Shown: positions 1 to 9,968, numbered from the stretch's first letter. The stretch is DNA of 64,000 nt from Pseudomonas mandelii (GCF_006438925.1 NZ_RCZA01000016.1:61657-125656); one strand, 5' to 3'. The notes: generated by a model not told the origin, from the sequence alone. Numbers and translations: made by a program.

Positions 1-326
1 TAACTGCTTTGCACGCCGGGGCGTTTGACGTTGGCCAGCACGGTATTGTTGTTGTCGGTCAATTGAGCACCGATGATCGCCGGCGAGCGCAACAGGCCCA
101 GGGTCAGTTCCTGAGCGAGTTCGGCGTCGATGTTGTAGGCGATACGGGACGCGGGGTTGTGGCTGATTTCCAGCAATGACAGGATTTCGCGGTTGATGGA
201 GGCGTCTTCACTGGCATAATCGATGCCTATTTGCAGCAGACTGAGCAGCGTGCCCAGAATGAAACCGACCAGCACAGTAAGCCTGGCTTGCTTGTAGGAC
301 AGCCGGTTGGTGAACTTGATATCCAT
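1..326 (-). CDS. N-terminus of a membrane signalling protein (partial)
   Basis: The reverse strand is open from an ATG at 326 to the window edge, giving 108 residues beginning MDIKFTNRLSYKQ. A hydrophobic stretch at residues 19-35 (LTVLVGFILGTLLSLLQ) looks like a first membrane anchor, followed by a soluble, probably periplasmic, region. From memory, this kind of N-terminus occurs in Pseudomonas GGDEF/EAL proteins, but no catalytic domain is inside the window, so the c-di-GMP assignment is inference. The gene is divergent from the ATPase gene at 493. It is truncated by the window edge, not visibly broken. Confidence 0.6.
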   Translation of the reverse strand, partial: MDIKFTNRLSYKQARLTVLVGFILGTLLSLLQIGIDYASEDASINREILSLLEISHNPASRIAYNIDAELAQELTLGLLRSPAIIGAQLTDNNNTVLANVKRPGVQSS

Positions 327-492
327 GGGGTGTTGAACCACTTCCGTTTCCCTTCGCTGCTCAAGCATAGTCGATCATGCATGGATACCGATGTTCTCGC
401 GAGCCCTTGTGCAAAGGGATGAACCGGACACCGAACGCTGTGTGTTGTTGCTGTATCGCCATCATTACTGTGAACGTGCCCGAGGAGAAGAC

Positions 493-1383
493 GTGGATTC
501 CCGATTGAATGCTTTTCTTGAACGCGCCGATGCCGTTCTGGCCCGTATCGAACCGCTGCTGCCAGCACCTCGGCAAACCATTGACTGGACTCACTGCCTC
601 GCCGCGCGCTGGCAACGTGAGGGCCGCAGCGGTTTTCTGTTGCCGCTGCAAGTCAGCCTCGACACGCGTTTGACCGACCTGATCGGTGTCGACCGTCAAG
701 TGGAGCAACTGGGGCGTAATACCCTACAGTTCCTCGACGGCATGCCGGCCAACCACGCGCTGCTCTGGGGCTCGCGTGGTACCGGTAAATCGTCGCTGGT
801 TCGCGCCTTGCTGGCCGAACACGCCGAAGCCGGTTTGCGCTTGATCGAAATCGAGCGCGATCACCTGGCGGACTTGCCGCGTATTGTCGAACAGATCGCC
901 AAGTTGCCCCAGCGTTTCGTGCTGTTCTGCGATGACCTGTCGTTCGAGTCGGGCGAGGGTGACTATCGCGTGCTCAAGAGCGTGCTCGACGGCTCTCTCG
1001 AACAGGCTCCGGATAACGTTTTGCTGTACGCCACGTCCAACCGCCGCCACCTGGTGCCGGAAAAGGAAAGCGATAACGAAAACTGGAAACGCGTGGACGG
1101 CGAACTCCATCCCAGCGAGGCGGTGGAAGACAAGATTGCGCTGTCGGATCGCTTTGGATTGTGGCTGTCGTTCTATCCGTTTACCCAGGAACACTTCCTC
1201 AACGTCGTCGAACACTGGATCGGTCAACTGGCCGACAAGGCGGGCCTTAAGTGGCAGCGAGACGAAGAACTGGACATCCTCGCGGTACGCTGGGCCACGG
1301 GCCGCGGTAATCGCAACGGACGTTGCGCGTATCAATTTGCCCGCTATTGGGTCGGGCTGAAGCTGTTGGAGCACAAGGCATGA
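493..1383 (+). CDS. AAA+ ATP-binding protein, DUF815 family
   Basis: A 296-residue protein with a Walker A motif GSRGTGKSS (about residue 92) and a Walker B-like FVLFCDDLSF (about residue 141), followed by a sensor-type YATSNRR segment. This matches DUF815 ATPases, whose cellular role is poorly known. I chose the GTG at 493 because GAGGAG sits at 482-487, just upstream. The frame is open further up to an ATG at 391, but that extension has no family-like sequence. The stop overlaps the start of the next gene (ATGA), so the two are probably translationally coupled. Confidence 0.82.
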   Translation: MDSRLNAFLERADAVLARIEPLLPAPRQTIDWTHCLAARWQREGRSGFLLPLQVSLDTRLTDLIGVDRQVEQLGRNTLQFLDGMPANHALLWGSRGTGKSSLVRALLAEHAEAGLRLIEIERDHLADLPRIVEQIAKLPQRFVLFCDDLSFESGEGDYRVLKSVLDGSLEQAPDNVLLYATSNRRHLVPEKESDNENWKRVDGELHPSEAVEDKIALSDRFGLWLSFYPFTQEHFLNVVEHWIGQLADKAGLKWQRDEELDILAVRWATGRGNRNGRCAYQFARYWVGLKLLEHKA

Positions 1384-1862
1384 TTGATTTAGAGAAGAGC
1401 GGCCAGGGCCTCGAAGGTTACGGCATGTTGTGGGCGCAATTGGAGTCATTGCTGGCGGACGAGCGGGATTTCATTGCCAACGCCGCGCAGTTTTCTGCGT
1501 TCCTGTTCAACCAGCTCGATGACCTGAACTGGGCCGGGTTCTACCTCAATCGCAACGAAGAGCTGGTGCTTGGCCCGTTTCAGGGACAAATCGCCTGCGT
1601 GCGGATTCCGTTTGGCCGGGGCGTGTGCGGAGCGGCGGCGGCCACCTTGCAGACCCAGTTGGTCGAGGACGTGCACGCGTTCCCCGGGCACATCGCTTGC
1701 GACAGTGCGTCGAACAGCGAGCTGGTCGTGCCACTGGTCAAGGACGGTCGCCTGATCGGCGTGCTGGACCTCGATAGCCCGAAACTGGCGCGTTTTACCG
1801 CTGAGGATCAGGCCGGTATCGAGCAATTGGCGGCGATTTTCCTGCGCCTGACCGACTGCTGA
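1380..1862 (+). CDS. msrC: free methionine-(R)-sulfoxide reductase, GAF domain
   Basis: A single-GAF-domain protein of 160 residues that reduces free methionine-R-sulfoxide. The sequence shows the three cysteines of the family, C73, C83 and C107. Their spacing (10 and 24) matches E. coli fRMsr C84, C94 and C118 as I recall them. Flanking motifs are IPFGRGVCG and SNSELVVPL. The ATG at 1380 overlaps the stop of the ATPase gene, indicating an operon. The stop abuts the convergent stop of the HD-GYP gene. The family is cytosolic and acts in oxidative-damage repair. Confidence 0.88.
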   Translation: MIDLEKSGQGLEGYGMLWAQLESLLADERDFIANAAQFSAFLFNQLDDLNWAGFYLNRNEELVLGPFQGQIACVRIPFGRGVCGAAAATLQTQLVEDVHAFPGHIACDSASNSELVVPLVKDGRLIGVLDLDSPKLARFTAEDQAGIEQLAAIFLRLTDC

Positions 1863-4823
1863 TCATGCCAGGCCTGCCTTGACCAGCAGGCTTGCCGGAT
1901 CAACCGCATCGATCTGTTTGGGATCGAGGAATCGATCGGCGTACTGCAAGTAGATTTGCGCGTTGATGAACAGCCCGAACAACTCAGGATCGATGTGGGC
2001 ATCCCGGCACATCGTGGCCATGATGCCCAGCGCTTCGCTCAACGACTTGGCTTTCTTGTAGGGGCGATCGGCGGCGGTCAGTGCTTCGAAAATATCGGCA
2101 ATCGCCATCATCCGCGCCGGCAGGCTCATTTCTTCGCGCTTCAACTGTTTGGGATACCCGGTGCCGTCCATTTTCTCGTGGTGGCCGCCGGCGATCTCCG
2201 CGACGTTGGTGAGGTGGCCGGGGAAGGGCAGGTGGCTGAGCATCAGAATCGTCTGCACCATGTGGTGATTGATGATGTAGCGCTCCTCGCGGGTCAGGGT
2301 GCCTCGGGCAACGCTCAGGTTGTAGAGCTCGCCCCGGTTGTATTTGTAGCGCGGAACATCGAGTTTGAACCCCCAGGGATTATCCTCCGGAATCAGTTCG
2401 GCTTCGGCCCGTTCGAACAGGTGCTCGGGTTTGTCCGCCAGCAATGGCTCGCTGACCGGCAGAGTCGGTGCAGGGGTCCTGGCCTGACGCCGGTTCTCTT
2501 CCCAGGAAACGCCCAGTCGGTCATCCAGGGTTCGGATCCAGGTGCGTTGGGCGATGCTGCGCAGGCGTTGCTGGTCGGACTCGGCCATCGCCTCGCCACC
2601 CAGGTTGCAGCGGGCAACGAACGCGAAATCATGGTCCAGCCCAGCTAGCGTGGCGTTGCGCAGTCCGGCCAGGTGCTGCTCGTTACCGCCCAGGGCCGTG
2701 GCTTGCCAATAGCTGATCCAGGCATCGCGCTTGAGCACTTCGAAGCGGGTGCGGATTTCGTGAATACGGTCGTTAAGGGTTTCCAGCTTCGTGGCTTTAT
2801 CGACCACATATTCCGGAGTGGTGACCTTGCCGCAGTCGTGCAGCCAGGCGGCGATGTGCAGCGCTTCCCATTCATCTTCGGTGGGTTGATAGCCACTGAA
2901 GGCCGGGTCCTGGCTGGCAGCGGCCGCTTGGGCGAGCATCAGGGTCAGCGCTGGCACTCGCTGGCAGTGACCGCCGGTATAGGGGCTTTTGGCGTCAATC
3001 GCACCCGCCAGTAGTTGAATGAAGGAATCCAGCAGTTGTTTTTGTTTGGCTTGCAGACGCTGACTTTCAATACTCACGGCGGCCGCGCCGGACACGGCCT
3101 GGAGGAACGCGATGCGGTCCGGACGAAGTTTCTCCAGATCGCACTGATTGCCGGTATCGGCCAACAGCAGGATCAGCAGGCCCACGGTTTCGTTATGACG
3201 ATTGTGCAGCCGAATACCGATCAGGTGAACGCGGGGACACTCCAGCGCAAGCAACACCTTCTGCAAATCCCCGGCCTGTTCAAAACCCAGCGTGGTGACG
3301 ATGTTGTCGGCATTCGACAGCTGTTGTAGCCATGCAGGGCTTTGCGGAGCCTGGAGATCGTGTCCTCGAAGATCAAATGACGGCAATGCCTGAGAGGTGC
3401 CGTTGACGACCAGACCATGGGGCTCCATTCGATCGCCATCACTTTCGCGCAGGTAGATCAGACCGGCCTGGGCCTGGCCGATTTTCACGGTTTCAAACAA
3501 CACCCGTTCCAGCAAGGGGGCAAAGCGAGTCTCGGCGCTCAGGCTGTCGGTAATCTGGAAAAAACTCGCCAGGGTCTCTTTCATGCGAGTCATCGACACA
3601 CTCAGTTGGTCGACTTCGAGCACGGGAGAGCGACGTGAAGCCGGAAAGTTGAAGTCAAAACTGCGAACCGCATCAGCCTCCCGCACCAGCGCGCGCAGGG
3701 GTTTAACCAGAATCCGCGAGGTCAGCCAGCCCAGCGGCAGGCACAGCAACAGCGTGGCCAGGGTAATCAGCGCGCCTTGCCAGCGCATGCGGTAGGCATC
3801 GACGAGTAACTCATCTTCCGGCACCAGCAGCGCCAGTTGCAGTCCCTGGGGGCCGCCCTCTTGCATGCGGCTGCGGGCAACGATCCATTGACGACCGGCG
3901 ACATCCAGGCGATTACCTGCGGGGGGATTGTTGAGCAATGCGCCGAGGCTGGGGCTCAGGTCGGCGGCTTTGATCAGGCGAGCAGTCTGATCGTCGATGA
4001 TCAGTTTGCTGCTGTCGGGATACGCGAGGGCATTCCCTTCAGCATCGAATAGCACTATTTCGGTACTGGGAGTCACGACATGTTTGGCCAGGGTTGCGGA
4101 GAGTTCCGCCAGGGTCAGGTCGGCACCCATGACGGCCTGTTCGCCGCTGCGCCGGGCAAGGGTAGTGCCGACATTGTGGGTGGAGAAAAAAATGTAGGGT
4201 TCGGTAGTGATCTGATCGCTGTCGCTGCGGGCGTTGTCATACCAGGCGCGGGTTCGCGGATCGTAGGTTTCGTCGGGGTTGTCCTGGCGGCTGATGAGGG
4301 CCAGATCCTGATCGAAAAACAATGATTGGGAGCGGACCTGACCGCTGTTGCCTGTTCGCTCAATGCTCCATACCTGATAAGCCGCAGTATCCGGTGCCTT
4401 GAGGAGCGTTTTCAGGTCGGGGGTTCGCAAGGGGCGAACCATGAAGAAATCGCCGTTGCCATAGCCCAGATACAGCGAGGCCAGGTCGGGATTGTCCTTC
4501 AGCGACTGGCTGAAGGGTTTGAGCAGCGCCAGGCGTTGCGCAAGGTCAGGTGCCTGGGTCGCCGGGTATTCCGCCAGCAGGGTCAGCAGATGGCGAATCG
4601 GCTCATAGGTGGCGTGCAGGTCGAGACGGATGTCCTGTTCGATGCGGTTGAAGAGCTTTTCACTGCTGGAAAGAATGATCTGCGTGGTTTGCTGGTAGTT
4701 GAAAAGGCCCAGCACCACGCCAGTCAGCAACAGCAGGAAAGTGAACATCACGCTGATATGGACGTGCAGGGGAAACCGCCGTTGATCCGGGCGCAGTGGG
4801 CTGGGCATTGCAGGTCTCTCCAT
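1863..4823 (-). CDS. membrane HD-GYP c-di-GMP phosphodiesterase with Cache, HAMP and GAF regions
   Basis: A 986-residue sensor. A first membrane helix lies at about residues 24-44. A dCache-like periplasmic region follows (YDPRTRAWYDNA, near residue 190), then a second helix at about 350-370, a HAMP linker and a GAF-like segment at about 430-600. The C-terminus is an HD-GYP domain: HDCGK at residue 662 and HHEKMDGTGYP at 881 carry the metal-binding His/Asp residues and the GYP signature, so activity is expected. About 100 residues lie inserted between the first HD motif and the HHE segment. No GGDEF or EAL domain is present. The role as a ligand-responsive c-di-GMP hydrolase is inferred from the family. 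Confidence 0.88.
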   Translation of the reverse strand: MERPAMPSPLRPDQRRFPLHVHISVMFTFLLLLTGVVLGLFNYQQTTQIILSSSEKLFNRIEQDIRLDLHATYEPIRHLLTLLAEYPATQAPDLAQRLALLKPFSQSLKDNPDLASLYLGYGNGDFFMVRPLRTPDLKTLLKAPDTAAYQVWSIERTGNSGQVRSQSLFFDQDLALISRQDNPDETYDPRTRAWYDNARSDSDQITTEPYIFFSTHNVGTTLARRSGEQAVMGADLTLAELSATLAKHVVTPSTEIVLFDAEGNALAYPDSSKLIIDDQTARLIKAADLSPSLGALLNNPPAGNRLDVAGRQWIVARSRMQEGGPQGLQLALLVPEDELLVDAYRMRWQGALITLATLLLCLPLGWLTSRILVKPLRALVREADAVRSFDFNFPASRRSPVLEVDQLSVSMTRMKETLASFFQITDSLSAETRFAPLLERVLFETVKIGQAQAGLIYLRESDGDRMEPHGLVVNGTSQALPSFDLRGHDLQAPQSPAWLQQLSNADNIVTTLGFEQAGDLQKVLLALECPRVHLIGIRLHNRHNETVGLLILLLADTGNQCDLEKLRPDRIAFLQAVSGAAAVSIESQRLQAKQKQLLDSFIQLLAGAIDAKSPYTGGHCQRVPALTLMLAQAAAASQDPAFSGYQPTEDEWEALHIAAWLHDCGKVTTPEYVVDKATKLETLNDRIHEIRTRFEVLKRDAWISYWQATALGGNEQHLAGLRNATLAGLDHDFAFVARCNLGGEAMAESDQQRLRSIAQRTWIRTLDDRLGVSWEENRRQARTPAPTLPVSEPLLADKPEHLFERAEAELIPEDNPWGFKLDVPRYKYNRGELYNLSVARGTLTREERYIINHHMVQTILMLSHLPFPGHLTNVAEIAGGHHEKMDGTGYPKQLKREEMSLPARMMAIADIFEALTAADRPYKKAKSLSEALGIMATMCRDAHIDPELFGLFINAQIYLQYADRFLDPKQIDAVDPASLLVKAGLA

Positions 4824-4857
4824 GATGGTTAACGCACTGCTCAGCGTCCAAGCATAG

Positions 4858-7800
4858 TTAAGGCTCTGTCATTCTGCTTTTGTCGTTTTGGCCGATCTGT
4901 TGCTGCAATGCTTGCTCCAGTTCGAGCATGGCGCGCTCTATAGCCTTGCTGCAATCGGCCACTTCGTCGTGATGAAACACTTCATGGCAGGCCTTTTCCA
5001 GCGCCTCGCAGCTGTCGATCACCCGGGACGCCTGGACGATTCGGGCGGCGCCCTTGATTTTGTGGGCGACGTCGAGAAATGGCTGAGGTTCTTTGGAGGG
5101 GGACAGCGCCAGCAGTTCTTGTCGGTCCAGACGGTTGCTGTTCAACAGTTCGGTCAACAGTCGCTGGTCCAATACCGGATCTCCGCCGGTCAAAAGACGC
5201 AGTCCTTGCAGGCTGAACGCGGGATCGCGGACGGTTGGCCTGATACCTTCAACCCACTGACTCAAGGCTGTCAGGGTAAGGGGCTTGAACAGGCAGTCGT
5301 CCATCCCGGCTTGTTTGCAGCGTTGTATTTCTTCCGGTTGTGCGTTGGCGGTAAAACCCAGCACGGTACAGGGCGGGCGGTGCGTTTGTTGTTCATGTCG
5401 GCGGATGGCGCGGGTCAGTTCGTATCCGTTCATGATCGGCATATTGCAATCGACAATCACCAGATCGAACGGCTCGACTTCCCATGCCTGAAACCCCGCC
5501 TGGCCATCCGGCGCGACGCTGAATCGGTGACCCAGAAACTCCAGTTGCTGGCACATGAGCAAGCGATTGGCGGGGTGATCGTCGACCACCAGAACATTCA
5601 AGGGGGTCGTCGTGGTGCGGATTTGCGCTTCAGCAGTCTCCGGCATCTGTACGAGTGGCAATGTTGCCAGGTGCAATGACACCTCGACGTGAGTGCCGAC
5701 ACCCGGCTGGCTGCTGAATTTCAGGCTGCCGCCCATCATTTCGCACAGGCTGCGGCTGATCACCAGCCCAAGCCCCGCACCGCCTCTGGCTGACTGCCCG
5801 GAGTGATCAGCCTGAGCGAAAGGTTCGAACAACCGCCGCTGATCCTGTTCACTGATCCCTATGCCGCTGTCGTGAACCTGCAACAGCATCCGGACCCGCT
5901 CAGGCTCGGCGGTTGGCTGCAGGTCGACGATGATTCTGATTTGGCCGTGCTCCGTAAACTTGATGGCGTTGCTCACCAGGTTGGACAGCACCTGCTTGAA
6001 GCGCATCGGGTCCAACAGGACATCAAACCCCGGATTGGCAGGGCGAAATTCCAGCAGCAGCCGGAGACTTTTCTGGCGCGCCAGTCCATCGAAGACCCGT
6101 ACCACCGAGGCCACGATTTCACTTGGATTGACCCGTTCCGGGCTCAGGCTCAGCCGTCCGGATTCAATCCGTGCAATGTCGAGGATGTCCCCGATCAGCT
6201 CCAGCAGGTCCTTCGCCGAGTTGTACGCCACATCGATGGCCGGGCGATCCGGGTGCTCATGATCGATGCGTTTCAGCGTGAGCTCGAGCATGCCGATGAC
6301 CGCATTCATTGGGGTGCGGATCTCATGGCTCATGGTCGCCAGAAAAGTGGTTTTGGCTCGGTTGGCTTCATCGGCACGTTCTTTGGCATAGCGCAGATCA
6401 TCGAACAGTTGCCGCCGTTCGCTGATGTCGATCCAGCCGCCAATGATGCCTTGTACTTCACCGCTCGAATCACGGTAGGGAAGAATCCAGTGGTAAATCG
6501 TCAGTCTGCGGTCGCCGATGTGCAGCGCACGATCGAGAATCAGCGGTATGCCCTCGGCCACGACGCGCTGGTAATCGGCCTGATATTCCCGGGCTTCGAA
6601 CGCATTGCTCATGTTGGCTTGCATGACGCCTTTGCCGATGACGTCTTCACGTCTCGCGCAGAAGGCTTCCAGGTAACTGTCGTTGCAGCTTTGCAGCAGT
6701 CCCTGGCGATCGCGCACGTAGATGGGATGAGGCGTCCCGTTGACCAGTGATCGCATGAATTCGAGTTGATCGTTCAACGCTCGCTCGGCCGCCTGACGCT
6801 GCTTTATCTGGCGACGCATGTAAGCGTTCCAGGCAATGGAAATCAGCAGCAGCACCCCGGCACCGATAACGATTTGGTAGAACAGACGGTGATAGTTGCG
6901 CCAGGTACTTTGCGAGGACGCCGAATAGCCGCGCCAGCGGCTGTTTATGATGCCCAGTTCTTCCGGCGCAATACTCAGCAGTGCCTTGTTGAGGATGGCG
7001 TTCAGTTCTTTGGCATCTCGGCCTGTGGCCAGGGAGAACGCGGCCTGCCGGGTGCCGATGGTGGTACTGATTTGAAGGGTGTGCTCGAAGAGCTGCGATG
7101 AGATGAAGTAGTTGGCAATCACCAGTGAGTTCACCGCACCTTCTGCCTTGCCCTCGGCCAGCAACTCCACGGCGCTGAACGTGTCCGGGGTTTCAATCAG
7201 CCTGATCCGCGGGAACTCGCTGCGCAGGTAATCCACCAGGGGATTGCCTTGGGCGATTGCCAGGCGTTTGTCCTGCAACTGCGCAAGGCTTGCCGGGCTG
7301 TCGGCGGCTTTGCGAGTCAACAGGACAAAGGAGTTTTGCAGGTAGGGGCGGGTGAAGTTCAACGTCGTTTCACGTTGGGCGCTGGGGAGCAGGGCGGCGA
7401 TCAAGTCGGCCTTGTTGTCACTGATCTGCTCGATCATCTCGTCATCACTGCGGCTGCGACGGATGTCGAAGCGCATGCCGGTGCGCAATCTGATCAGCTC
7501 TAGCAAGTCCGCGGTAACCCCACGAAAGTTGCCATCACTGTCGAAAAACGACAGCGGCGCAAAAGCCTCATTGACCACCACACGCACTACCGGGTTTTGC
7601 GCCAGCCAGCGCTCCTCGTTGTGGGTGAGCTGCAGTTTTTGATCGGTGAGCAGCAGGTCACTGCCGGCACTCCAGCGCTTGGCAATGTTGTCTCGTTCGC
7701 TGGAGGGGATGGCCATGAGCATTGCGTTGATGATCCCGAGCAGTTGCAGGTTATCCTTGTGCACGGCAAAGCTGAAACCGTGTGCTTCGTGTTTGCCGAA

Positions 7801-8502
7801 GTTGGCCATGCGGATGTTGTTCAGATACCCCTTGTTGATCATGTAATGGGTAGAAATGGTGTCACCCAGAAAAACGTCAGCCTGGTCGAAGGCAACGGCA
7901 TTGATCGCATTCTGGTAGGACGGAAAGGACGTGATGATCGCCCCCGGATACATTACCTTGACCTCCTCCAGTGGCAAATAGTGATACACCATGCTCAGCC
8001 GTAGACCGGCCAGGCCATCGGTCAAGGATCTGGTTTCACCTTCGCGTGTCACCAGAACCGGCTGGTCTACGGCGTAGGGAGTGGAAAGTACGATGTCAGC
8101 GTTGTGAGCTTCAAATCCATTGGCGGTCCCCAGCAAATCGATCTCACCGTTTTCGAGTGCCTCGATCGCGACCTCGCGGGACGCAAAGCGCAGAACCTTG
8201 ATGGGCAAACCGGTTGTTTTGCCAAGGATACCTGCGTAATCGGCGGTAAAACCTTCGTAGTCGTGACCACTGATGGTCAGGTCGAAAGGGGGGTAGTCCG
8301 GGGCTGACGTGCCAAGGATCAGTTCCTGTTTATTCTCAATCCATTGTCGTTGTGATTTATCCAGTTGGACTTCCTGGTGTCCGGCCATCGAGCGACTCAT
8401 CAGGGTGTAGTTCTCGCTGACGGTCTGTGCCGTGGCCACTGAGGTGTTCAGGCATAAACCTGCGGCCATGAGTGTCAAATAATCCTTTATACGACTGGGC
8501 AT
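4858..8502 (-). CDS. BvgS/EvgS-like hybrid sensor histidine kinase
   Basis: A 1214-residue unorthodox kinase. In order: signal peptide (residues 1-25), two tandem SBP_bac_3 (Venus flytrap) domains at about 45-270 and 290-520, one membrane helix near 540, a PAS domain (about 580-700), HisKA with H726 in SHEIRTP, HATPase with GAGLGLVISRSL, a receiver with Asp1018 (VDCNMPIMNG) and an Hpt domain with His1147 (VAHKIKGAA). All four phosphorelay residues are present. I prefer the ATG at 8502, which has AGGG upstream; a GTG at 8514 overlapping the regulator stop (GTGA) is the alternative. It forms an operon with the regulator at 8511. The ligand is unknown. Confidence 0.9.
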   Translation of the reverse strand: MPSRIKDYLTLMAAGLCLNTSVATAQTVSENYTLMSRSMAGHQEVQLDKSQRQWIENKQELILGTSAPDYPPFDLTISGHDYEGFTADYAGILGKTTGLPIKVLRFASREVAIEALENGEIDLLGTANGFEAHNADIVLSTPYAVDQPVLVTREGETRSLTDGLAGLRLSMVYHYLPLEEVKVMYPGAIITSFPSYQNAINAVAFDQADVFLGDTISTHYMINKGYLNNIRMANFGKHEAHGFSFAVHKDNLQLLGIINAMLMAIPSSERDNIAKRWSAGSDLLLTDQKLQLTHNEERWLAQNPVVRVVVNEAFAPLSFFDSDGNFRGVTADLLELIRLRTGMRFDIRRSRSDDEMIEQISDNKADLIAALLPSAQRETTLNFTRPYLQNSFVLLTRKAADSPASLAQLQDKRLAIAQGNPLVDYLRSEFPRIRLIETPDTFSAVELLAEGKAEGAVNSLVIANYFISSQLFEHTLQISTTIGTRQAAFSLATGRDAKELNAILNKALLSIAPEELGIINSRWRGYSASSQSTWRNYHRLFYQIVIGAGVLLLISIAWNAYMRRQIKQRQAAERALNDQLEFMRSLVNGTPHPIYVRDRQGLLQSCNDSYLEAFCARREDVIGKGVMQANMSNAFEAREYQADYQRVVAEGIPLILDRALHIGDRRLTIYHWILPYRDSSGEVQGIIGGWIDISERRQLFDDLRYAKERADEANRAKTTFLATMSHEIRTPMNAVIGMLELTLKRIDHEHPDRPAIDVAYNSAKDLLELIGDILDIARIESGRLSLSPERVNPSEIVASVVRVFDGLARQKSLRLLLEFRPANPGFDVLLDPMRFKQVLSNLVSNAIKFTEHGQIRIIVDLQPTAEPERVRMLLQVHDSGIGISEQDQRRLFEPFAQADHSGQSARGGAGLGLVISRSLCEMMGGSLKFSSQPGVGTHVEVSLHLATLPLVQMPETAEAQIRTTTTPLNVLVVDDHPANRLLMCQQLEFLGHRFSVAPDGQAGFQAWEVEPFDLVIVDCNMPIMNGYELTRAIRRHEQQTHRPPCTVLGFTANAQPEEIQRCKQAGMDDCLFKPLTLTALSQWVEGIRPTVRDPAFSLQGLRLLTGGDPVLDQRLLTELLNSNRLDRQELLALSPSKEPQPFLDVAHKIKGAARIVQASRVIDSCEALEKACHEVFHHDEVADCSKAIERAMLELEQALQQQIGQNDKSRMTEP

Positions 8503-8510
8503 CCTGTCCC

Positions 8511-9137
8511 TCACACTAACGCGTTACGTTTTGCCATATCGATGAGTTCAACCAGGGATTTGGCCTTGAGTTTTTGCATGAGGCGTTTTTTATAAGTGCT
8601 GACAGTCTTGTTGCTCAGAAACATGCCTTTGGCAATTTCCTTGTTGGTGCGTCCTTGGGCAAAGAGTTGCAATACCATCAGTTCCCGGTCATTGACTGAC
8701 TTGAACAGTTCCAGGTCGGCGAAACGTGCGTCATCACAGCGAACAGGATTCAAGGCCTGACTTGGGAAATAGTTGTAACCTGACAATACGGCCTTTATAG
8801 CGCTGACCAGCTCACTCAGGTCTTCCTGTTTGCACACATATCCCGATGCGCCGGATTGCATGCAGCGAATACCGAAAAGTGTCGGGCACTGTGCTGTCAA
8901 TACCAATGTTTTCAGGCGGGTACTCATTGCGTTGAAACGGGCGAGAACTTCCAGCCCATCCAGTTTGGGAATACTGATGTCGAGAATGACCAGGTCAGGC
9001 ATGCATTCGCGAACCATCTGCATGGCGTCGACCCCATTATCAGTTTCGCCGACGACTTTGTAACCTTCATGTTCAAGTAACATTCTGACGGCAAGGCGGA
9101 TGACCGGGTGATCGTCGACAATAAAAACGGAGTTCAT
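8511..9137 (-). CDS. LuxR/BvgA-family response regulator
   Basis: A 208-residue NarL/FixJ-type regulator with an N-terminal receiver (VDDHP acidic pocket, phospho-Asp in LVILDISIP near residue 54) and a C-terminal LuxR HTH (GRTNKEIAKGMFLSNKTV). The ATG at 9137 starts exactly at the conserved MNSVFIVDDHP and follows GGGA. The frame runs 12 codons further up, without family-like sequence. It is first in the operon with the BvgS-like kinase, the usual arrangement for BvgA/EvgA partners. Its targets are unknown. Confidence 0.9.
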   Translation of the reverse strand: MNSVFIVDDHPVIRLAVRMLLEHEGYKVVGETDNGVDAMQMVRECMPDLVILDISIPKLDGLEVLARFNAMSTRLKTLVLTAQCPTLFGIRCMQSGASGYVCKQEDLSELVSAIKAVLSGYNYFPSQALNPVRCDDARFADLELFKSVNDRELMVLQLFAQGRTNKEIAKGMFLSNKTVSTYKKRLMQKLKAKSLVELIDMAKRNALV

Positions 9138-9227
9138 AATCAAATCCCATACGAGCTCTAATAAAGCGCGCACCTTAGCTCAGATAGTTGAGGCGACGCA
9201 TGAGCTGACGGACCTGCAGCGGCAATA

Positions 9228-9241
9228 TAGGAACAATCCTA
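9228..9241. promoter_or_regulatory. inverted repeat upstream of the BvgA-like gene
   Basis: TAGGAACAATCCTA is a perfect 5-bp inverted repeat (TAGGA/TCCTA) about 90 bp upstream of the regulator start. A further TAGGA occurs at about 9254, and the surrounding 250 bp is AT-rich. A binding site for the adjacent LuxR-type regulator is plausible but purely inferred. Confidence 0.3.
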
Positions 9242-9392
9242 CAGCTGAAGAGGAATAGGACTACGTATCAACTAGGTTTTTTATGAAGAAGGGTAAAGGT
9301 TGTTGATAGTTAGTCGAGAGGTTGGAAGTGTTTAATTGTAAGTTTTGAGTTATGTTCGGGTTGAATTTTTAGTGCGCTTGTTATGCGATTTT

Positions 9393-9797
9393 TTACAATG
9401 AGGCCAAGGTCAACAAGTTTCTAAATTCGGATTGTTTCAGCGGTTTGATCAAGTACCCCAACAATGGCAGTCCGTGTTCGTTGGCCTTTTTTTCAAGTTT
9501 ATCCAGTTCAACGGATGTCAGGCTGCTTAACAGTATCGCCTGTCTGATCATCCCCCGGTGGCTGGCGAATTCGACCAGATCAAGCCCGCAGAGGTCGGGC
9601 AGACATTGATCGCACAAAAGAATATCAAACGGTTGCACAGCCTTGAGCATTTGTTGCAAGGCGCCATCGGCACTGTCGGTGGTGGTCAGTTGGGTGAAAC
9701 CGTAACTCTCAAGCAGGTATTGAGTCGCCCGGAGTTGGAAGGGATGGTCTTCCACTATCAATATGCGCAGATCGTCTTTGAACATAGGAGTATTCAC
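9393..9797 (-). CDS. stand-alone receiver-domain response regulator
   Basis: A 134-residue single receiver domain with no output domain. It has VEDHPFQ at the N-terminus, a phospho-acceptor Asp in LLCDQCLPDLCG (about residue 62) and the conserved Lys in YLIKPLK. It lies about 250 bp upstream of the BvgA/BvgS-like pair on the same strand, so it may feed into or drain that phosphorelay. The region after its stop is AT-rich (9290-9392), unlike neighbouring coding DNA. Confidence 0.82.
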   Translation of the reverse strand: MNTPMFKDDLRILIVEDHPFQLRATQYLLESYGFTQLTTTDSADGALQQMLKAVQPFDILLCDQCLPDLCGLDLVEFASHRGMIRQAILLSSLTSVELDKLEKKANEHGLPLLGYLIKPLKQSEFRNLLTLASL

Positions 9798-9924
9798 GCT
9801 TCTTCTGTCGAGCTGAAGGAAGCGAGATTATTTCGCGAGGTTACCGAATAATCGATCAGTTAGCTCAGCACATGTTGTAGGGGGATTCGGCGAACGTTGA
9901 GTGCACTTGGGCTTTGAAAGGTCA

Positions 9925-9955
9925 ATCAACCATTGCAGGCGGAGTAATGGTTGAT
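9925..9955. other. intergenic hairpin between dgt and the receiver gene
   Basis: ATCAACCATT (9925-9934) and AATGGTTGAT (9946-9955) form a perfect 10-bp inverted repeat around an 11-nt loop, just downstream of the dgt stop. There is no clear U-tract on either side. It may be an atypical terminator for dgt, an RNA-stabilising stem or an operator. Confidence 0.4.
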
Positions 9956-9968
9956 CACCTGGGTCTCA

